Source: Odontesthes bonariensis
Taxonomy: Eukaryota > Chordata > Actinopteri > Atheriniformes > Atherinopsidae
NCBI RefSeq assembly: GCF_027942865.1
Contig: NC_134524.1
Span: 20,637,536-20,701,535 of the forward strand
Direction: 5' to 3'
DNA: 64,000 nucleotides
The notes beneath the pieces are model-generated. The model was given only the letters and a program-made list of their open reading frames with translations, was not told the DNA's origin and ran no database searches. This document shows positions 24,099-36,091 of this stretch, piece after piece (positions within the stretch are counted from its first letter, which is position 1; the number at the start of each line of letters is the position of its first letter). A program made the position numbers and the translations under genes.

Positions 24099-25074
24099 AC
24101 GACGTTTCGACCACGTCAACATCGACCTGGTTGGCCCACTTCCACCCTCGCAGGGTTACACTCATGTACTCACTATGGTCGACAGGACCACACGGTGGGC
24201 AGAGGCTGTTCCACTGTCATCCATAACATCAGCGGACGTGGCACGGGCATTTATTGGCACCTGGGTGTCCCGTTTTGGCGCCCCTTCAGACATCTCCTCA
24301 GACCGTGGCGCTCAGTTTACTTCCGAGCTTTGGAACGCTGTCGCAGGGAGCTTGGGAGTTAAACTCCACCGCACCACGGCCTACCACCCCCAGAGCAATG
24401 GCCTCTGTGAACGATTTCACAGGTCCATGAAAGCCTCCCTGCGTGCCAGCCTGAAGGACAGTTCCTGGGCTGACAAGCTCCCATGGGTCATGCTGGGCAT
24501 CAGGACAGTACCGAAGGAAGACCTCCAGGCCTCCTCCGCAGAGCTGGTCTACGGTCAGCCACTGCGGGTCCCCGGGGATTTCGTCCCCAGCACCACGACC
24601 CCTTGGTCAGCCACACTCCAGCGCTCCAGCCTGTTAGACAATGCCAAGCTGTTTGCTCCACTTGCTACCTCCTGCCATGGTCTACCAAACTCTCACGTCC
24701 CCAGTGGCCTACAGTCTGCTGGGTATGTTTTCATTCGTGTGGATGGGCACCGCGGACCTCTCCGTCCGCCTTACGAGGGCCCTTTCCGTGTTGTGGAAAC
24801 TGGGGACAAGCACTTTGTGGTGGACATTGGGGGCAAACCGGAGTGTATTTCTGTGGACCGCCTTAAACCAGCTCACCTTGATCTGGCCAGGCCAGTTGAG
24901 TTGGCGCAGCCCCCAAAACGGGGACGGCCTCTGACTAGGCCCCCCCTTTCCGTTCCTCCTGCCCCTCGACCATGCCGCAGGGGAGCCCCACAGACAGCCA
25001 CTGAGGGGGCGGTTCCGCACTCTCAAATTCGGCGGAGCCGCACTGGACGTTTGATTCGCCCCCCACGCCGTTGA
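24091..25074 (+). pseudogene. Integrase core and C-terminal fragment
   Basis: The DDE catalytic core is visible: VNIDLVGPLP, SSDRGAQF and NGLCERFH supply the three acidic residues with normal spacing. Downstream come a chromodomain-like/GPY-type stretch (GPFRVVE) and a basic Pro-rich tail. The core itself has no stop, but it is cut off from its N-terminal zinc part by the frameshift near 24090, and the element lacks the rest of pol. Confidence 0.85.
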
Positions 25075-25391
25075 TATTTTTTTATCAGGTTTTCTGTTAG
25101 AGTGAATTCTGGGGGGGCATGTGTAGTGCTCTCAACACTGACGGCATAATTCACTTTCTTATATGTGTTCTGTTATCTGTTATGTTGTTGGTTCATCGTC
25201 TTTAATGTTATGATGCATTTAATAGTTGCGGTCTCTTTAAGAGATCCGGTGACGTTTCATGATAACAGCTGTTCTGTTGATGCGCGAGCTGTCAGTTGGA
25301 ACTGTGAGTTTTTGTCAGTTAATAAACGCGACTCACACAGTCTTAATGTGAGAAGTTTTCGGCTCATCTTTTCGCCTAAAGGCAACTTCCA

Positions 25392-27420
25392 CAATAGTGC
25401 TTCTTCTTACGGATGAGATTTTAGTGCTGATTTTTAGTGCCTTATTGCTCCAAATGTAGCATTGTTATGTTTTGCCAAAAAGGTGCACTTGTTGTCTCTG
25501 TCAGCAGAGGAATCTTGGGAAACACCATGTTATTTATTTGATTATTTTTTTACTTCTTTCTCAGTTGTTGCCCACATGGTTTTTCTCTTCTTTATTGCCA
25601 TTTTTTTCAGTGTCTGTATATTGTGAGCTCACTTGCATAGGTTAAAGGAAGATGCAGAGATTTCTGTTCGTATTTTCCATATTGTTACCACTTGGTTCCA
25701 TTTTTTGCAAAAAAATAAAATAAAACCTCTTTCAAAAAATGCCTCACCTAGGGAGATTAGCAACAGTCCTGAATTTCTTCCATTTGTTGAATATTTGTCT
25801 TATCGAAGATTAAACCTTAAGAAATGGAGCATACCTTGGGGCCTAGACCCAAAACTTAAATCATACACTTTAATAAAAAGTCACATTCACAAAGTGCAAC
25901 TGTGTTTGCCCAAATTCAGGCCAGATTTTAGGAATAATCAAAGAAAATGTTTTTCTTTTTCCAGGGGTTGACTAACTTCTTTCTTTTTTGAGCAACTGTA
26001 TATGATTTGCCCTCACACTCTGTTTAGATACAATGTTTAGCATTCGTGCGCAAAAGCTATTTCTTTTTAACAAATTTGTCTCAAACACATCCATCATTTG
26101 GTTTCCGTGGCCACTGATGTTCAGTCTGGCTGTTTTAAATATCGTCTACATGAAATATCAAAATTTACTGATTTAGATTATATTTTATTGTGTGATTCAA
26201 GTGGACTAATGGAACCAGCTTTTGGGGAATATTTAGTATTTTATTGATTTTCTATTTCCTAGTTTTGGTAAGAAATAAAAGAAAACAAAGTCACTCCGTC
26301 TCTTTCCTCTCCCTTTAGCTGACAAATGTGAGTGCCGGGTGATATTAACTTAGTTAGCTCTCCATAGTTTTGTTTGCTCTTTTAAGTAGTTATTTTTGAA
26401 GGTTTTTAATGTGTTCTTCAAAATAACCCGCAGCACGAACTGTTCTCCGCAAAGATGGAAACCGAGGTCACGGTGGGGTCAGTTTGATTTTGGTGTGAAT
26501 TCCCCCAGCACTACAACATTCAGCCTTGACCACTTTCTACCACCATGTTTCACAATAGGTTTGTGGTTTCATTCTTCCTTACACAACACTCTGTTGCAAC
26601 CAGAAATCTGTACAAAGGACATTTTCCCTCATCCTCTGAGATAAACATATAATCCTTGGCTCAGAAGTGGTTTAGAGACACTACTCCTGCTTACTTTTGG
26701 GCAGCACTCATGTTTATCAGAGTCTTACCCTTTTTTTCCAGTTAATTATGTAATTTGGTGTCTGTACATTTTATTTATTTATTTATTTTTTTAAATCTCT
26801 CAGGGAACAAAGCTTGACGTATGGTTCTTCTGATGGTGTGTTCACTTTTGGTGTGCTGTGGTTACAACTGATCCAGTTTCCACAAAGCCTCAGAGTTCCA
26901 TGCAGAAGACCTTAGTTCAGTTATCACTCACTCTTAACGCTGCTCATTCTCTGACCCCTTGGGGAAAAAAAAAATCCAAAATGCTAGATGTTTAGACAGA
27001 GAATGGGACATCTCCATGAGCCTCACAAGTTACATCTTTGAAGCTTTCACACACAGTGATTGAACCGGCCATTTGTCTCCAACTTCCGCTATTTGTCTGC
27101 GATGTGACATTTAGGCATAAAATCTTGTTGTGAGAACTACAATGATGCACAGACATATTTGCAACAGGCCAAAAACTGCATGTTTATTGGCTTGATCAAA
27201 TCTTTTTGAGTTAATCAAACTTGCTGCTTGCAAAATGTTGGTCTTACGAACAACGGTCACAACACATTAGGTACCTCCCGTTCTTTCATATTTCATTTGA
27301 CTGTATGAAAATGATTGAGCATCTCTAAATATGACAGTCACGAAGAACTGTGGAGAAGAATTATCTCTTTTTCTTTCATAAAGGATGGTCCAGCGTTTTA
27401 TATGCTAAAAAAGATAATAT
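25392..27420. other. Intergenic, no gene recognised
   Basis: Follows the Gypsy insertion. The part near 25590-25680 (ATTGTGAGCTCACTT) recurs at 29150-29200, part of the duplication that also made the TRIM pseudogene. The remainder looks like old repeat remnants and I see no coding domain. Confidence 0.4.
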
Positions 27421-27534
27421 ATCCATCCATTTTCTATACCCGCTGAATCCGTCGGTCGGGTCGCGGGGGTGCTAGAGCCTATCCCAGCAGTCATCGGGCG
27501 AGAGGCGGGCTACACCCTGGACAGGTCGAGATGA
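27421..27534 (-). repeat. tRNA-derived SINE tail, truncated
   Basis: Begins ATCCATCCATTTTCTATACCC and matches the 3' part of the full SINE copies at 40911-41275 and 47517-47886. The tRNA-like head is missing. Confidence 0.6.
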
Positions 27535-27896
27535 TAAATCAAGCACTGAATTTCCTTTACTTAGCATTTAGAAAACTCAACCAGCTCTGATCATGGCTGT
27601 TATTTCCAAGTCATTTCACTCAGTTAAGAACTTCTCTAATCTATGAAAGATAAGTCGACCTGAACCTGAAGAAGAATATGTGCAAATACAGCTGTCGTTA
27701 CAACCTCAGGCGTATCATATTGTATTTATACAATGGAAAACTTGATATGAATGTCATAGACGTAAGTGGTACCGGTACAAACGCACTCTGTGAAGGCCTG
27801 TCTTTTGAGGTGTTTTTAGTTAAAGTTTTTAGGTAAAGTAAACATTTCGTTATTTGAGAAGGAAGTCTGATGAAAATGGAAGTTTACTGTAAGCAG

Positions 27897-28985
27897 TTTT
27901 GGTTCGACCCCATAAACCCCAATGATGGAGGCAAACAAACCATGTAAGCTTGATAGATAGTGTTCATTTAGAGGTGAAGGTTAGATCCAGCAGAAACTAG
28001 AACACCTCCCTTCACTTTGTGAGTCCTTATATTTGTCAAAGGATGTTTTTTTTATGTAAAAAAAAAAGATTTGATAAATGTTTGTACTTAGAATGGTTAC
28101 TAAAAAGTTATGGTAAGATTTGAATAAAAAGATTTACCAGAGAGTAGCTTGAGAAGTGATTTTTTTTGTTTGTTTTGATAATCATCTAGATTAGGATTGC
28201 ACAAGATTTTTCACTTCCTTTTCTTCTTGATCATTTCTGAAGAAAAGGAAGTTAAAGTGCTTAACAAGAAAAAAAAAACTGTCCACAGAGACACAATATT
28301 TTTCCCAAAAATAGTCACCTCCCTTTTCTGAGAATATGTGTTCGGCAGCGTCCTGGGGGTCAACAGCGCGATGCGATGCAATCCGTAAGGAGATTCTTTA
28401 TGTGAAGGCAAAAAGCACGCAGCCATAACTGAACCACCAAGTCAGCCTGTCTCTTAGAGTTAAACCTCAGAAAGTGGGGGTGTTTGTATACTATGAGAAA
28501 GGCCTTGTGTCCTTCTGTAATGTAAAAACTCAGTCCTACATGTTCGTTCTGTAGTGATTGTCCCATATTTCAGCCCACATGTATAAGCTGCAAAAGCAGT
28601 AGTGGTTCTCTGAAATGTGTGGCACTGGTGTGCTGAATGCACCAATGCATACACAGTACACACTACTGGGTGCACAGCAAGAGTATACTTTCTATATTTT
28701 AGTGGTTTTCTCATGAGACTTTCCTTTTCCCTTTCCTTTGTTTCTATTAATCATACACACAGATAATCACGTTTTGACTAAGACACCAATTTTGAATGTT
28801 TAGCTCAAGAAGTGATCTAAAAACATAATATAACATTTCATGCCTAAGATTAATTGAATAAGGTGTTTTTATGCAGACTATGCATACAGTTAAGCACAGT
28901 AGATTTAGACAGTTCAGTCTATAGTATAAGTACATACCTACAAATAATAGGTTTTTCCCATAATACAGTAACAAGAAACTCTTTG
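27897..28985 (+). pseudogene. Decayed copy of the TRIM-like gene 3' half
   Basis: Pieces in order: an exon-4-like end (ACAAACCATgtaagctt, 27943), the end of exon 10 (GATCCAGCAGAAACTAGAA, about 27983-28019 with gtgagt), intron sequence equal to 21120-21310, B30.2 fragments (GTGTTCGGCAGCGTCCTGGG near 28339; AAAGTGGGGGTGTTTGTA near 28470), and the 3' UTR through about 28960. Exons 5-9 and most of PRY-SPRY are lost, and stops and indels are present. It is a dead segmental duplicate of 16.9-23.2 kb. Confidence 0.8.
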
Positions 28986-29297
28986 GAATAACTAAGATTT
29001 CTGCACTAATTACTCATAAAAATGTCTCAGTCTTCCACTGTGTCACAGTGATGGACTGTGTCATTTCTATTTCTTTTATTTTCTTTGACACGGTTTCCTT
29101 CCCTGAACCCTTACTTTATTCTGTGTTCTCTGTGTTTTGTAGTGTTCACATATTGTGAGCTCACTTACACAGTTTTTAGGAAGTTGCCGAGATTTCTGTA
29201 CATATACATATTTTTCTTCTGGGTTCCTGAAATTCTTCCATTTGTTGGTTTTATTTTTTCAACTCTTGGCTTGACTGAAATATTGGCATGATTAACA

Positions 29298-29492
29298 GTG
29301 ATGCAACTTTTCCAGTCGTGTCATGCACACGCTTTGGCCTCTTTCTGGTCATGGGAAGAGTGGAACACTGCAATCCTCACCCCTCAATCACGAAAATCAA
29401 AGACAAAAGTGCATACAACAAAATTTGTTCAGAGGCACATACTAAAGCAAATCTTTTATCATTCACCAAAGAGTGAATGGAACAGATAAGTA
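29298..29492 (+). pseudogene. Fossil RNase A-like signal/His exon
   Basis: In one frame the end reads TKFVQRHIL, then KSEWNR, matching NNFVHKHIL and KSEWQT of the first coding exon of the RNase genes at 31.3 and 50.6 kb, including the F-x3-H catalytic-His motif. The base run at the exon end reads cagATAAGT where the genes have a gt donor, so the splice site is lost. No second exon was seen before 29.7 kb. Confidence 0.6.
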
Positions 29493-29854
29493 AAATTGCC
29501 TTTATTCTCCTATGCTGAACTAGATGGATAGATCATTAGATTGTTCCACATCTGTATGTTCTGTTTTCTCACTGAAATGCAGACATATCACGCTAAACTT
29601 TGATTTATTTTTTGAAAGTCAAACCCAAGAGACCATTGTGAGATAAAATAGATAATTTTATAATAATATCTAATGTGATTTGATTGCAGTGTAAATGGCA
29701 TGAGTTTAAGTGATCATTCTTAATGTGGTTAAGAAGGAAAACTGTCTTGATAATGATCTTGAACATGTGTGGTGAGGGGGAAGTTTACAGTGGTTTGATT
29801 GGCTGTTTGCTCTGGGTTGAGGTGATAGGTTGAGTTTTTTCACACGCAGAGCTT

Positions 29855-29860
29855 TATAAA
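29855..29860 (+). promoter_or_regulatory. TATA box of RNase gene 1
   Basis: GCTTTATAAAGGACGC is conserved exactly in the promoter of gene 2 (50199-50204). A non-coding exon follows, ending TGAGCAG|gtgaga at 29967. Confidence 0.7.
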
Positions 29861-30548
29861 GGACGCAGTATTACCAGGCTCTATCAGAGACTTCACCTTC
29901 AGCTGATATTCATCTCCTTCAGACAGACGCCAGTGTTGATCTTCCAGAGACAGACTGATCTGAGCAGGTGAGAATAACCTATTCACAGCTAACAAACATT
30001 AAAAGTTTTCTTTTACAGTGGACATTCAGTGAACAACAAATAATGACATACTTAATATCTCAGGATTATTCAGTTTTTAAATTGACATTTGACAACAAAT
30101 AAAATATGAAAATGAATAAAATGGCAACAAAAACTGTGAAATTAAAAAAGGGAATGTCGTTTAATCTGTCCAACAGCAGAATTTCAACTTTAAAATCTTT
30201 CTTCTTACATGGCATGCCCACTTCCTCTTTTAACATTTTCACTGAAGCGCACACGCCATAGCTGACTTTCATATTACCTTTCTGTTTTCTATTTACTCTT
30301 GAATACATTTTTTTAAAAAGTATGTTCCACAGATTTAATTTTAAACTTATTGACAAATTCTGCTCAATAATTCCATGCCAGGTGGAGGTGTGATTCTTGG
30401 GCACGTGGGGGCTCTTGGGCCCGCGCTCATCTTTAATTCATGTAAAGCCTTTGGCGTATAATTAACACACACACATATGCTCTATCATTCATTCACTCAC
30501 ATGCTCACCCCACTATTACAATGTGAGTTTTAGTTTTAATAATAATCA

Positions 30549-30972
30549 TTAAAGCTGCAGTCGGCAGGTTTTCAAAATTGCGAGTCTAAAGTCGGAAAAT
30601 TCGAACTGACACAACTTTCAGGTCCCTCCCCCAAACTCTAACGAGCTCCGAATCGCTCCCCAAACCCCTCCCCCTCTGTGGACGAGGTTGTGCACGTGAG
30701 TTCACACCAGTGTGAGCGCACACAAACTGGGGCAGACTCACGCTCAGCAGCGTGTGCACAAGCTGTGATTGACAGGTAGGATTCCTCCACCCTAACTTGA
30801 TTGGTTAAAAACAGCCGGGAGCGCTCGATTTTTGCAAGCACGATTACAGGCTTCAGAGGGAGCTACAGATTTCGTTATTTTTCCTAAACAGCCTATTTAA
30901 TATTCTACTTCCAGAATCCCATGACAGTTCAAGCTAATATGACTAAAAATAAGTTGCCGACCGCAGCTTTAA
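30549..30972. mobile_element. TTAA MITE in intron 1 of RNase gene 1
   Basis: Ends TTAAAGCTGCAGTCGGCA and TGCCGACCGCAGCTTTAA are inverted, with TTAA at both tips. Gene 2 lacks it. In the related sequence of unit 1 (39.5 kb) the same TTAA site holds an R1 element instead. Confidence 0.8.
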
Positions 30973-31325
30973 CTACAGTGATTTTCCTTTTCATATACTT
31001 GCTGCTGGTGATATTGTTGCTGTTTGTTTGTTTGTTGTGTGTTTCTTCCCATTAATGATTCTGCAGGTGATCTTAACGATCCAATGTATGGCCGCAGTAC
31101 TTTTCTTTCCACAGATGCAGCAGTTGGTTACCTGGTTTTTGGCTATTGGTGTCTATGTTTTCTTCGGTTGATAACTTGATTCCACTCTCTGACATGTAAA
31201 ATGGGACAAGGAAGGTGTTCAAACTAAATAGCCCAGTTACAACTGTAACCGTAGCTCAACTGTGTATGTAGCCTTGCTGATTGCTATTTTGTGAACTAAA
31301 TATATTTCTTCTCACTCCAGACAAG

Positions 31326-32156
31326 ATGAACATGGCTATCCTGATCACTGTCATGTTCACTATTGCCCTTGTTCTGATCCCGGAAGGGGTAGGAGCCTAC
31401 GGCAATATTCCATGTACGACCAGACGTAACAACAATGCTTACAACAACTTTGTTCACAAACATATCCTTCAGGGGTCCTTCAACACTGCATCAAAGAGTG
31501 AATGGCAAACGTGAGTTAAACTCTAAAGTTCCCACTGCAGACCACAGGAAAATAAATGGGATCTCTTTTTTATGATTATTATGATGATTTCACTAGAACT
31601 TCCTCACCCGATGATATATCCTACTGTCTATATTATTGTGCAGTATATTAGCTGTATACAGCTTCATATTGGCACAGATTACATTTGAAAGAGAATAATT
31701 CTGACAGTTTACTTTGTAGTAAACATTTAGTAAACATTCATGCACATTTTTTACAGCCAATATTTCTTTGGAAAAACACAAATGTTTTATAAACAAATGT
31801 TTCATTTCCAATAACTCTGGCCATTGATCTCAATCTGCAGGTACATTAGCAACATGAGACTCTGTGACAGACCTTTTCAGTCCTTCATCAGGAGTTCGGA
31901 TCAGAACCGTGTTGAGCAGATCTGTAATGGGTCAGGAAAGCGCTGGTCTGGCAACTTGTGCTTCAGTACCTCAAGCATGCTGGTGTATGATGTCACAGTT
32001 AGAACCTGGGATTGCACTGTCAGTAGAGTAGTGTCGGGTACAAAATATGTGTATGTGGCTTGTGACAATGTTGCGAACCAATGTCGTCCTGTTCATTATG
32101 AAAAAAGTACCAACCAACCACCAACCAGCAATGAGATCTGCGGTCCATTGGCTTGA
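31326..32156 (+). CDS. Secreted RNase A-like protein, copy 1
   Basis: Coding exons 31326-31510 and 31841-32156, phase 2 junction, 166 residues. A non-coding exon ends at 29967. A hydrophobic signal peptide covers about residues 1-24. RNase A landmarks: F-x3-H (Phe42 to His46, equal to His12), VAC at 134-136, PVHYE with His147 (equal to His119). The CKxxNTF block is altered to CDRPFQSF, so the catalytic Lys is not obvious; Arg72 may stand in. There are eight Cys in the mature part, but the pair equal to Cys26/Cys84 is missing and Cys30, 102, 143 and 162 are extra. Likely an extracellular ribonuclease or antimicrobial relative; activity is not proven. AATAAA at 32213. Confidence 0.8.
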
Positions 32157-32218
32157 AATTCAAGTCGTCTGACAAGCTTCTTTTTTGCCTAAAAAATTAA
32201 ATTCCACATATAAATAAA

Positions 32219-33570
32219 GCTTTTCTACTTTGACGACAATACACTCACTTCTTCACATATCTCAACACGTTCCAACAGCATTTAGTTTGATGAACACAGT
32301 TAAATGAACATGTGCTCTGAACGACAAAATTCCAGTTATTACATTAAGGCTGGATGTACGATTGATGTATTAACCACTGTGAGAGAGATTTTATTACAGC
32401 AAAAGCTTTGCAGCCATGAAAAATAACAATGCTTTATGATTCTTTTATAGGGGAACTATTACTTTAATCCACTGTATCCAAATAAAACATTTCCATTTGT
32501 TCTGCTTCATACAGGATATTGTCAAATACATTGTAGTAGTCGATGTAGTTCAACAGGCCTCAAATGGGCTCGGGTGCTCTGTACCTGCTCTGAACTTCCA
32601 TCTTTTTGTAAGAACAGCAAAGTGTAACTGTGTAGTCATACTGCTGAATACCCAATAAAACTGCTTTCGCTCGCATGTATTTTTGTTTCTTTTGTCCAAA
32701 AGCTAAACGTGTCACATATCAAAATGTTTGCAGGCAAGGCTGCTCTCTGCTTCTGTAAAAGCCACACACACACACATGCAGAAATGTTTTATTCATGGTG
32801 TGCCACGCAGCCATATTGGGGATGGTAATTATGATGGAACTTTCTGTACAGCAGTTCATATGAATGAATGAGATTTTCAAGGCAGGGGCCTAAAACACTC
32901 AAAGGCACTTTGCTCCAGGTGCCAGCATGTTCAAACGTGAGAGATTTTGAGCATTTGTACCCCGTTCAAATGAAAACAGAACTGTCAGGCTGTTTGAATG
33001 AATGTATCTGACTGGTAGAAGTCATTTGCCTCGTAGTCCACCAGAGGCCACCCTTGTATCAACTTAACCTATTCCTCCCTCCTCCCCTATTAACCTCCAA
33101 GTGAAATAATCTTATGATAACATTGTCTTTGTTTCAACAAAAAAGGAGGAAACTAAAGATACAAGGCGTTCCAAGAGGGTTATTCTGATAACACAGGTCT
33201 GAGAGGTGTTTTGGTTTGTTTAATCTTTTGGATTTGACAAGTTATAAAGTAATGAACGACGGTAAGGACGCTGCGTTTGAACGCATTCAGAGAATTGCAT
33301 GTTTATTTCATATTTGTTCCTATTTGAATTTCATTTTTGCCAAAGTGGACAAAGTGTTATCCTGACTTTTCAGCCTGCCAGCCTGCCACTCTGGCCATAC
33401 GAACAAGGCTGGAAAGCCTTTGCACTGTTTATGTGGAGTAAAGAGTCAAAGTGACCCGGGACTTTTTGTATGTACGTGTGTAATCCTTGCAGAAAAAATT
33501 ATCAGAAATAAACAATTACAAAAAAAAAAACAAGTGTTAAAAGAGGTTTGGACAGCGCTGGCTGTCTAAA
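32219..33570. other. Duplicated spacer downstream of RNase gene 1
   Basis: Matches 51470-52156 joined to 57566-58196, the spacer after RNase gene 2, which is interrupted there by the 5.4 kb hAT nest. I see no coding domain; short frames are not preserved as proteins. Confidence 0.6.
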
Positions 33571-33578
33571 GTCAAAAT

Positions 33579-34704
33579 TAGGGCTGGGCAACGATTAAAA
33601 TGTTTAATCTAATTAATCACGATTTCCCTGATTAGCTAATCACGATTAATCGCGTTTGTACGCAAAATCCAAAAATTTATTCAAAAGTAGTGTATAGCCT
33701 TTAGCATTTAGTTTTATTTTAAATGTGCTGCCATATCAATGAAAGTGCCATAACATTTGTTGTGCAAACACACTTTTAACATCAGCATTTTTATGTAGTT
33801 TTTATGTAGAAGCCTCGCTCCACTGTCTGTTTCCTTGAATGACTTGCTGGTATCAATTGTGTGTTTTGCCTTTAAGTGATATTTTAGACTGGAACTACTA
33901 CGGTGATAAGACAATTCAACTTGGCTGTAAATGCAGGAGTTTTTTTTATATTTATTTTGAAATACGTGCTTTTATGTTAAAACAAGTAAAACAGGAAGTA
34001 GCGCCGGTTAGCTCCGTGAGCTTCACACAGAGACCGAGGAGCACCTGTAGCGGTGATGTTACCTGCTAGTTTATTTTTATTTTATTACTCTATGCTTCGT
34101 GGTGTTTGCTGAAACTGTGTGAATCTGATGCACAGGAGAAGTGGAAGTTAAAGAATCCTAGTTTTGATCGTGAAGATTGCCTCTGGGGAATGACTCTGCC
34201 GTTGGTTGAGAAGCAGGCTAAAGTGGCCAGTATTACTTTGATTATTTATTGGTACCAGCGACAATGATAAGAATGCTGTTTCTTTAATGATTACAACAAC
34301 TAATGTTGTCTTTTACTTTGTTTACTTGAACATTTAATTCTACGGTGTTGATGTGGCATTAATAAACATCTGTGAAAAGAACCGGAGTCTCGCATCCAAT
34401 CAATGGGCGGCATATTGGCAGCGTTTAAACATGACTTTGGTTCTGTCGACTCTGTCGTCTGGAAGAACTTTAAAATGAAAATGTCGAGTAAAAGTTCCGT
34501 ACCCTTCTCCATGTTTGATGGATCCGCTAATTATTTTCTTTTCCGGTCCCGCAGCAGACAGCAACAGACTTTTACAAAATAAAAGCCTGTGAGCAACAGA
34601 CTTTTACAATAATAAAACCTGCGTTAATGCACAATAAAATATTTATCGGGGTTAAATAATTAACAAGTTAAGGCGATAATAACGAGTTAAATCGTCCAGC
34701 CCTA
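33579..34704 (-). mobile_element. Internally deleted hAT element with BED-finger remnant
   Basis: Ends TAGGGCTGGGC and GCCCAGCCCTA-like (TCCAGCCCTA) with 8-bp flanks GTCAAAAT (33571-33578) and GTCAAAGT (34705-34712). On the minus strand near 33860-33914 the frame reads YHRSSSSLKYHLKAKHT, the C-terminal half of a BED zinc finger typical of hAT transposases. The catalytic core is absent. Copies are at 58262-59075 and, truncated, at 44101-44284. Confidence 0.8.
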
Positions 34705-35084
34705 GTCAAAGTTGAACAAAAATTTGGCAAAATCTGGAAAGACTCTTGCTGCTGCAGCTGCGTGTGTTGAATATCCAGTAACTTAAAGACAAACATCTCT
34801 GCATGTACAATAATCACCCACAGAGAAAGTGATAGAAGCATCAGAATATCACACATTCAGCACGGTCGCTATGTACCCTAGCCCAGAGCTATATATAGAT
34901 ACTTCTTTCCATAGCTCTGCCCTAGCCAACTTACGGTGGCAATAGCGAAAATTAAAACAAAGTTTAGACAAAGTTTATACCAACAGAGCTCAGTTTGAAT
35001 GCATGGACACGTTCAGTGAGTTTGGTTTTCTTAATAAAACAAAGGACTAATGAATAAATTGACTAAATAAGTAACACTTGTTCA

Positions 35085-36091
35085 ATTCAATTCAATTCAT
35101 TTTTATTTATATAGCACCAAATACAACAAATGTCATCTCAAGGCACTTAGATAGTAAGTCCAATTCAAGCCAATTGGAATTCAATTAATTAATAATAATC
35201 ATAATTCATAAAATAATCCAATTCGTTCATATAGAGCCAATTCAAAAACAATTTCCTAGCTAAGAAAACCAACAGATTGCACTGAAAACTTTTTGTTTTT
35301 CGGTCCAATCTCCCGGCCTGAGCGGCGTGCCTGAGGCGACTGGAGAGAAACGACTCCCTTTTAACAGGAAGAAACCTCTGGCAGAACCAGACTCAGGAAG
35401 GGTGGCCATCCGCCTCGACCAGCTGGGGTTTGAGAAGACAGAAAAGGGGGGGGGGGGGGCACCGCGACGGCGGCACTGTAACACCATTCAAAGGATATCT
35501 GTTGGAACAGGGAAACACGAGTTAATGACCATAATAATATCACATATACATAAAGAGAGTAAAGTGAGGAAAGGTGTGACAGATGAGGCCCCCCAGCAGT
35601 CTAGGCCTATAGCAGCTTAACTATGGGATGTTTCAGGGTCACCTAAGCCATCCCTAACTATAAGCTTTATCAAAAAGGAAAGTTTTAAGCATGGTCTTAA
35701 AAGTGGAAAGGGTGTCTGCTTCCCGGACATTTACTGGCAGCTTATTCCACAATAGAGGGGCCTGATAACTGAAGGCTCTGCCTCCCATTCTACTTTTAGA
35801 AACCCTGGGAACCTCAAGTAAACCTGCAGTTTGGGAACAAAGTGCTCTGTTAGGAAAATATCTTACAATGAGACCTTTAAGATATGATGGAGCTCGGTCG
35901 TTAAGAGCTTTATATGTAAGGAGAAGAATCTTAAATTCTATTCTGAATTTAACAGGGAGCCAATGAAGAGAAGCTAAAACTGGAGAAATATGATCTCTCC
36001 TGTTAGTTCTCGTCGTTGTTGCATGTAGTATGCAAAATAATAACACAAACTTAAGTAAAGATTCCAAAAGTAGGCCCTTGTTGTTAAACAT
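35085..36091 (-). repeat. L2-group LINE, 5'-truncated
   Basis: On the minus strand, a frame from 36091 to 35654 encodes the C-terminal reverse-transcriptase ORF region (SPVLASLHWLPVKF, then LLTYKALNDRAPSYL, then GRAFSYQAPLLWNKLP). It ends at 35085 with an AATTGAATTGAA-type tail and the 3' signature TATATAGC. A run of G (35448) interrupts it. Same family as 13020-13366. Confidence 0.75.

Larger units (their letters stand above)
23378..25391 (+). mobile_element. Internally deleted Gypsy-type LTR retrotransposon
   Basis: 5' LTR 23378-23672 and 3' LTR 25120-25391, starting TGTGTAGTGC and ending TTCCA, with target duplication CAAT on both sides. The LTRs differ by one substitution and a 23-bp tandem duplication present only in the 5' LTR. 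A probable primer-binding site (TGGTGACCCCGACGTGAT) follows the 5' LTR, and a G-run precedes the 3' LTR. The interior keeps only the end of pol; gag, protease, reverse transcriptase and RNase H are absent, so it cannot move by itself. Confidence 0.9.

Noticed and set aside
24709-25026. Minus-strand frame of 105 codons
   Set aside because: Shadow of the plus-strand integrase C-terminal region.
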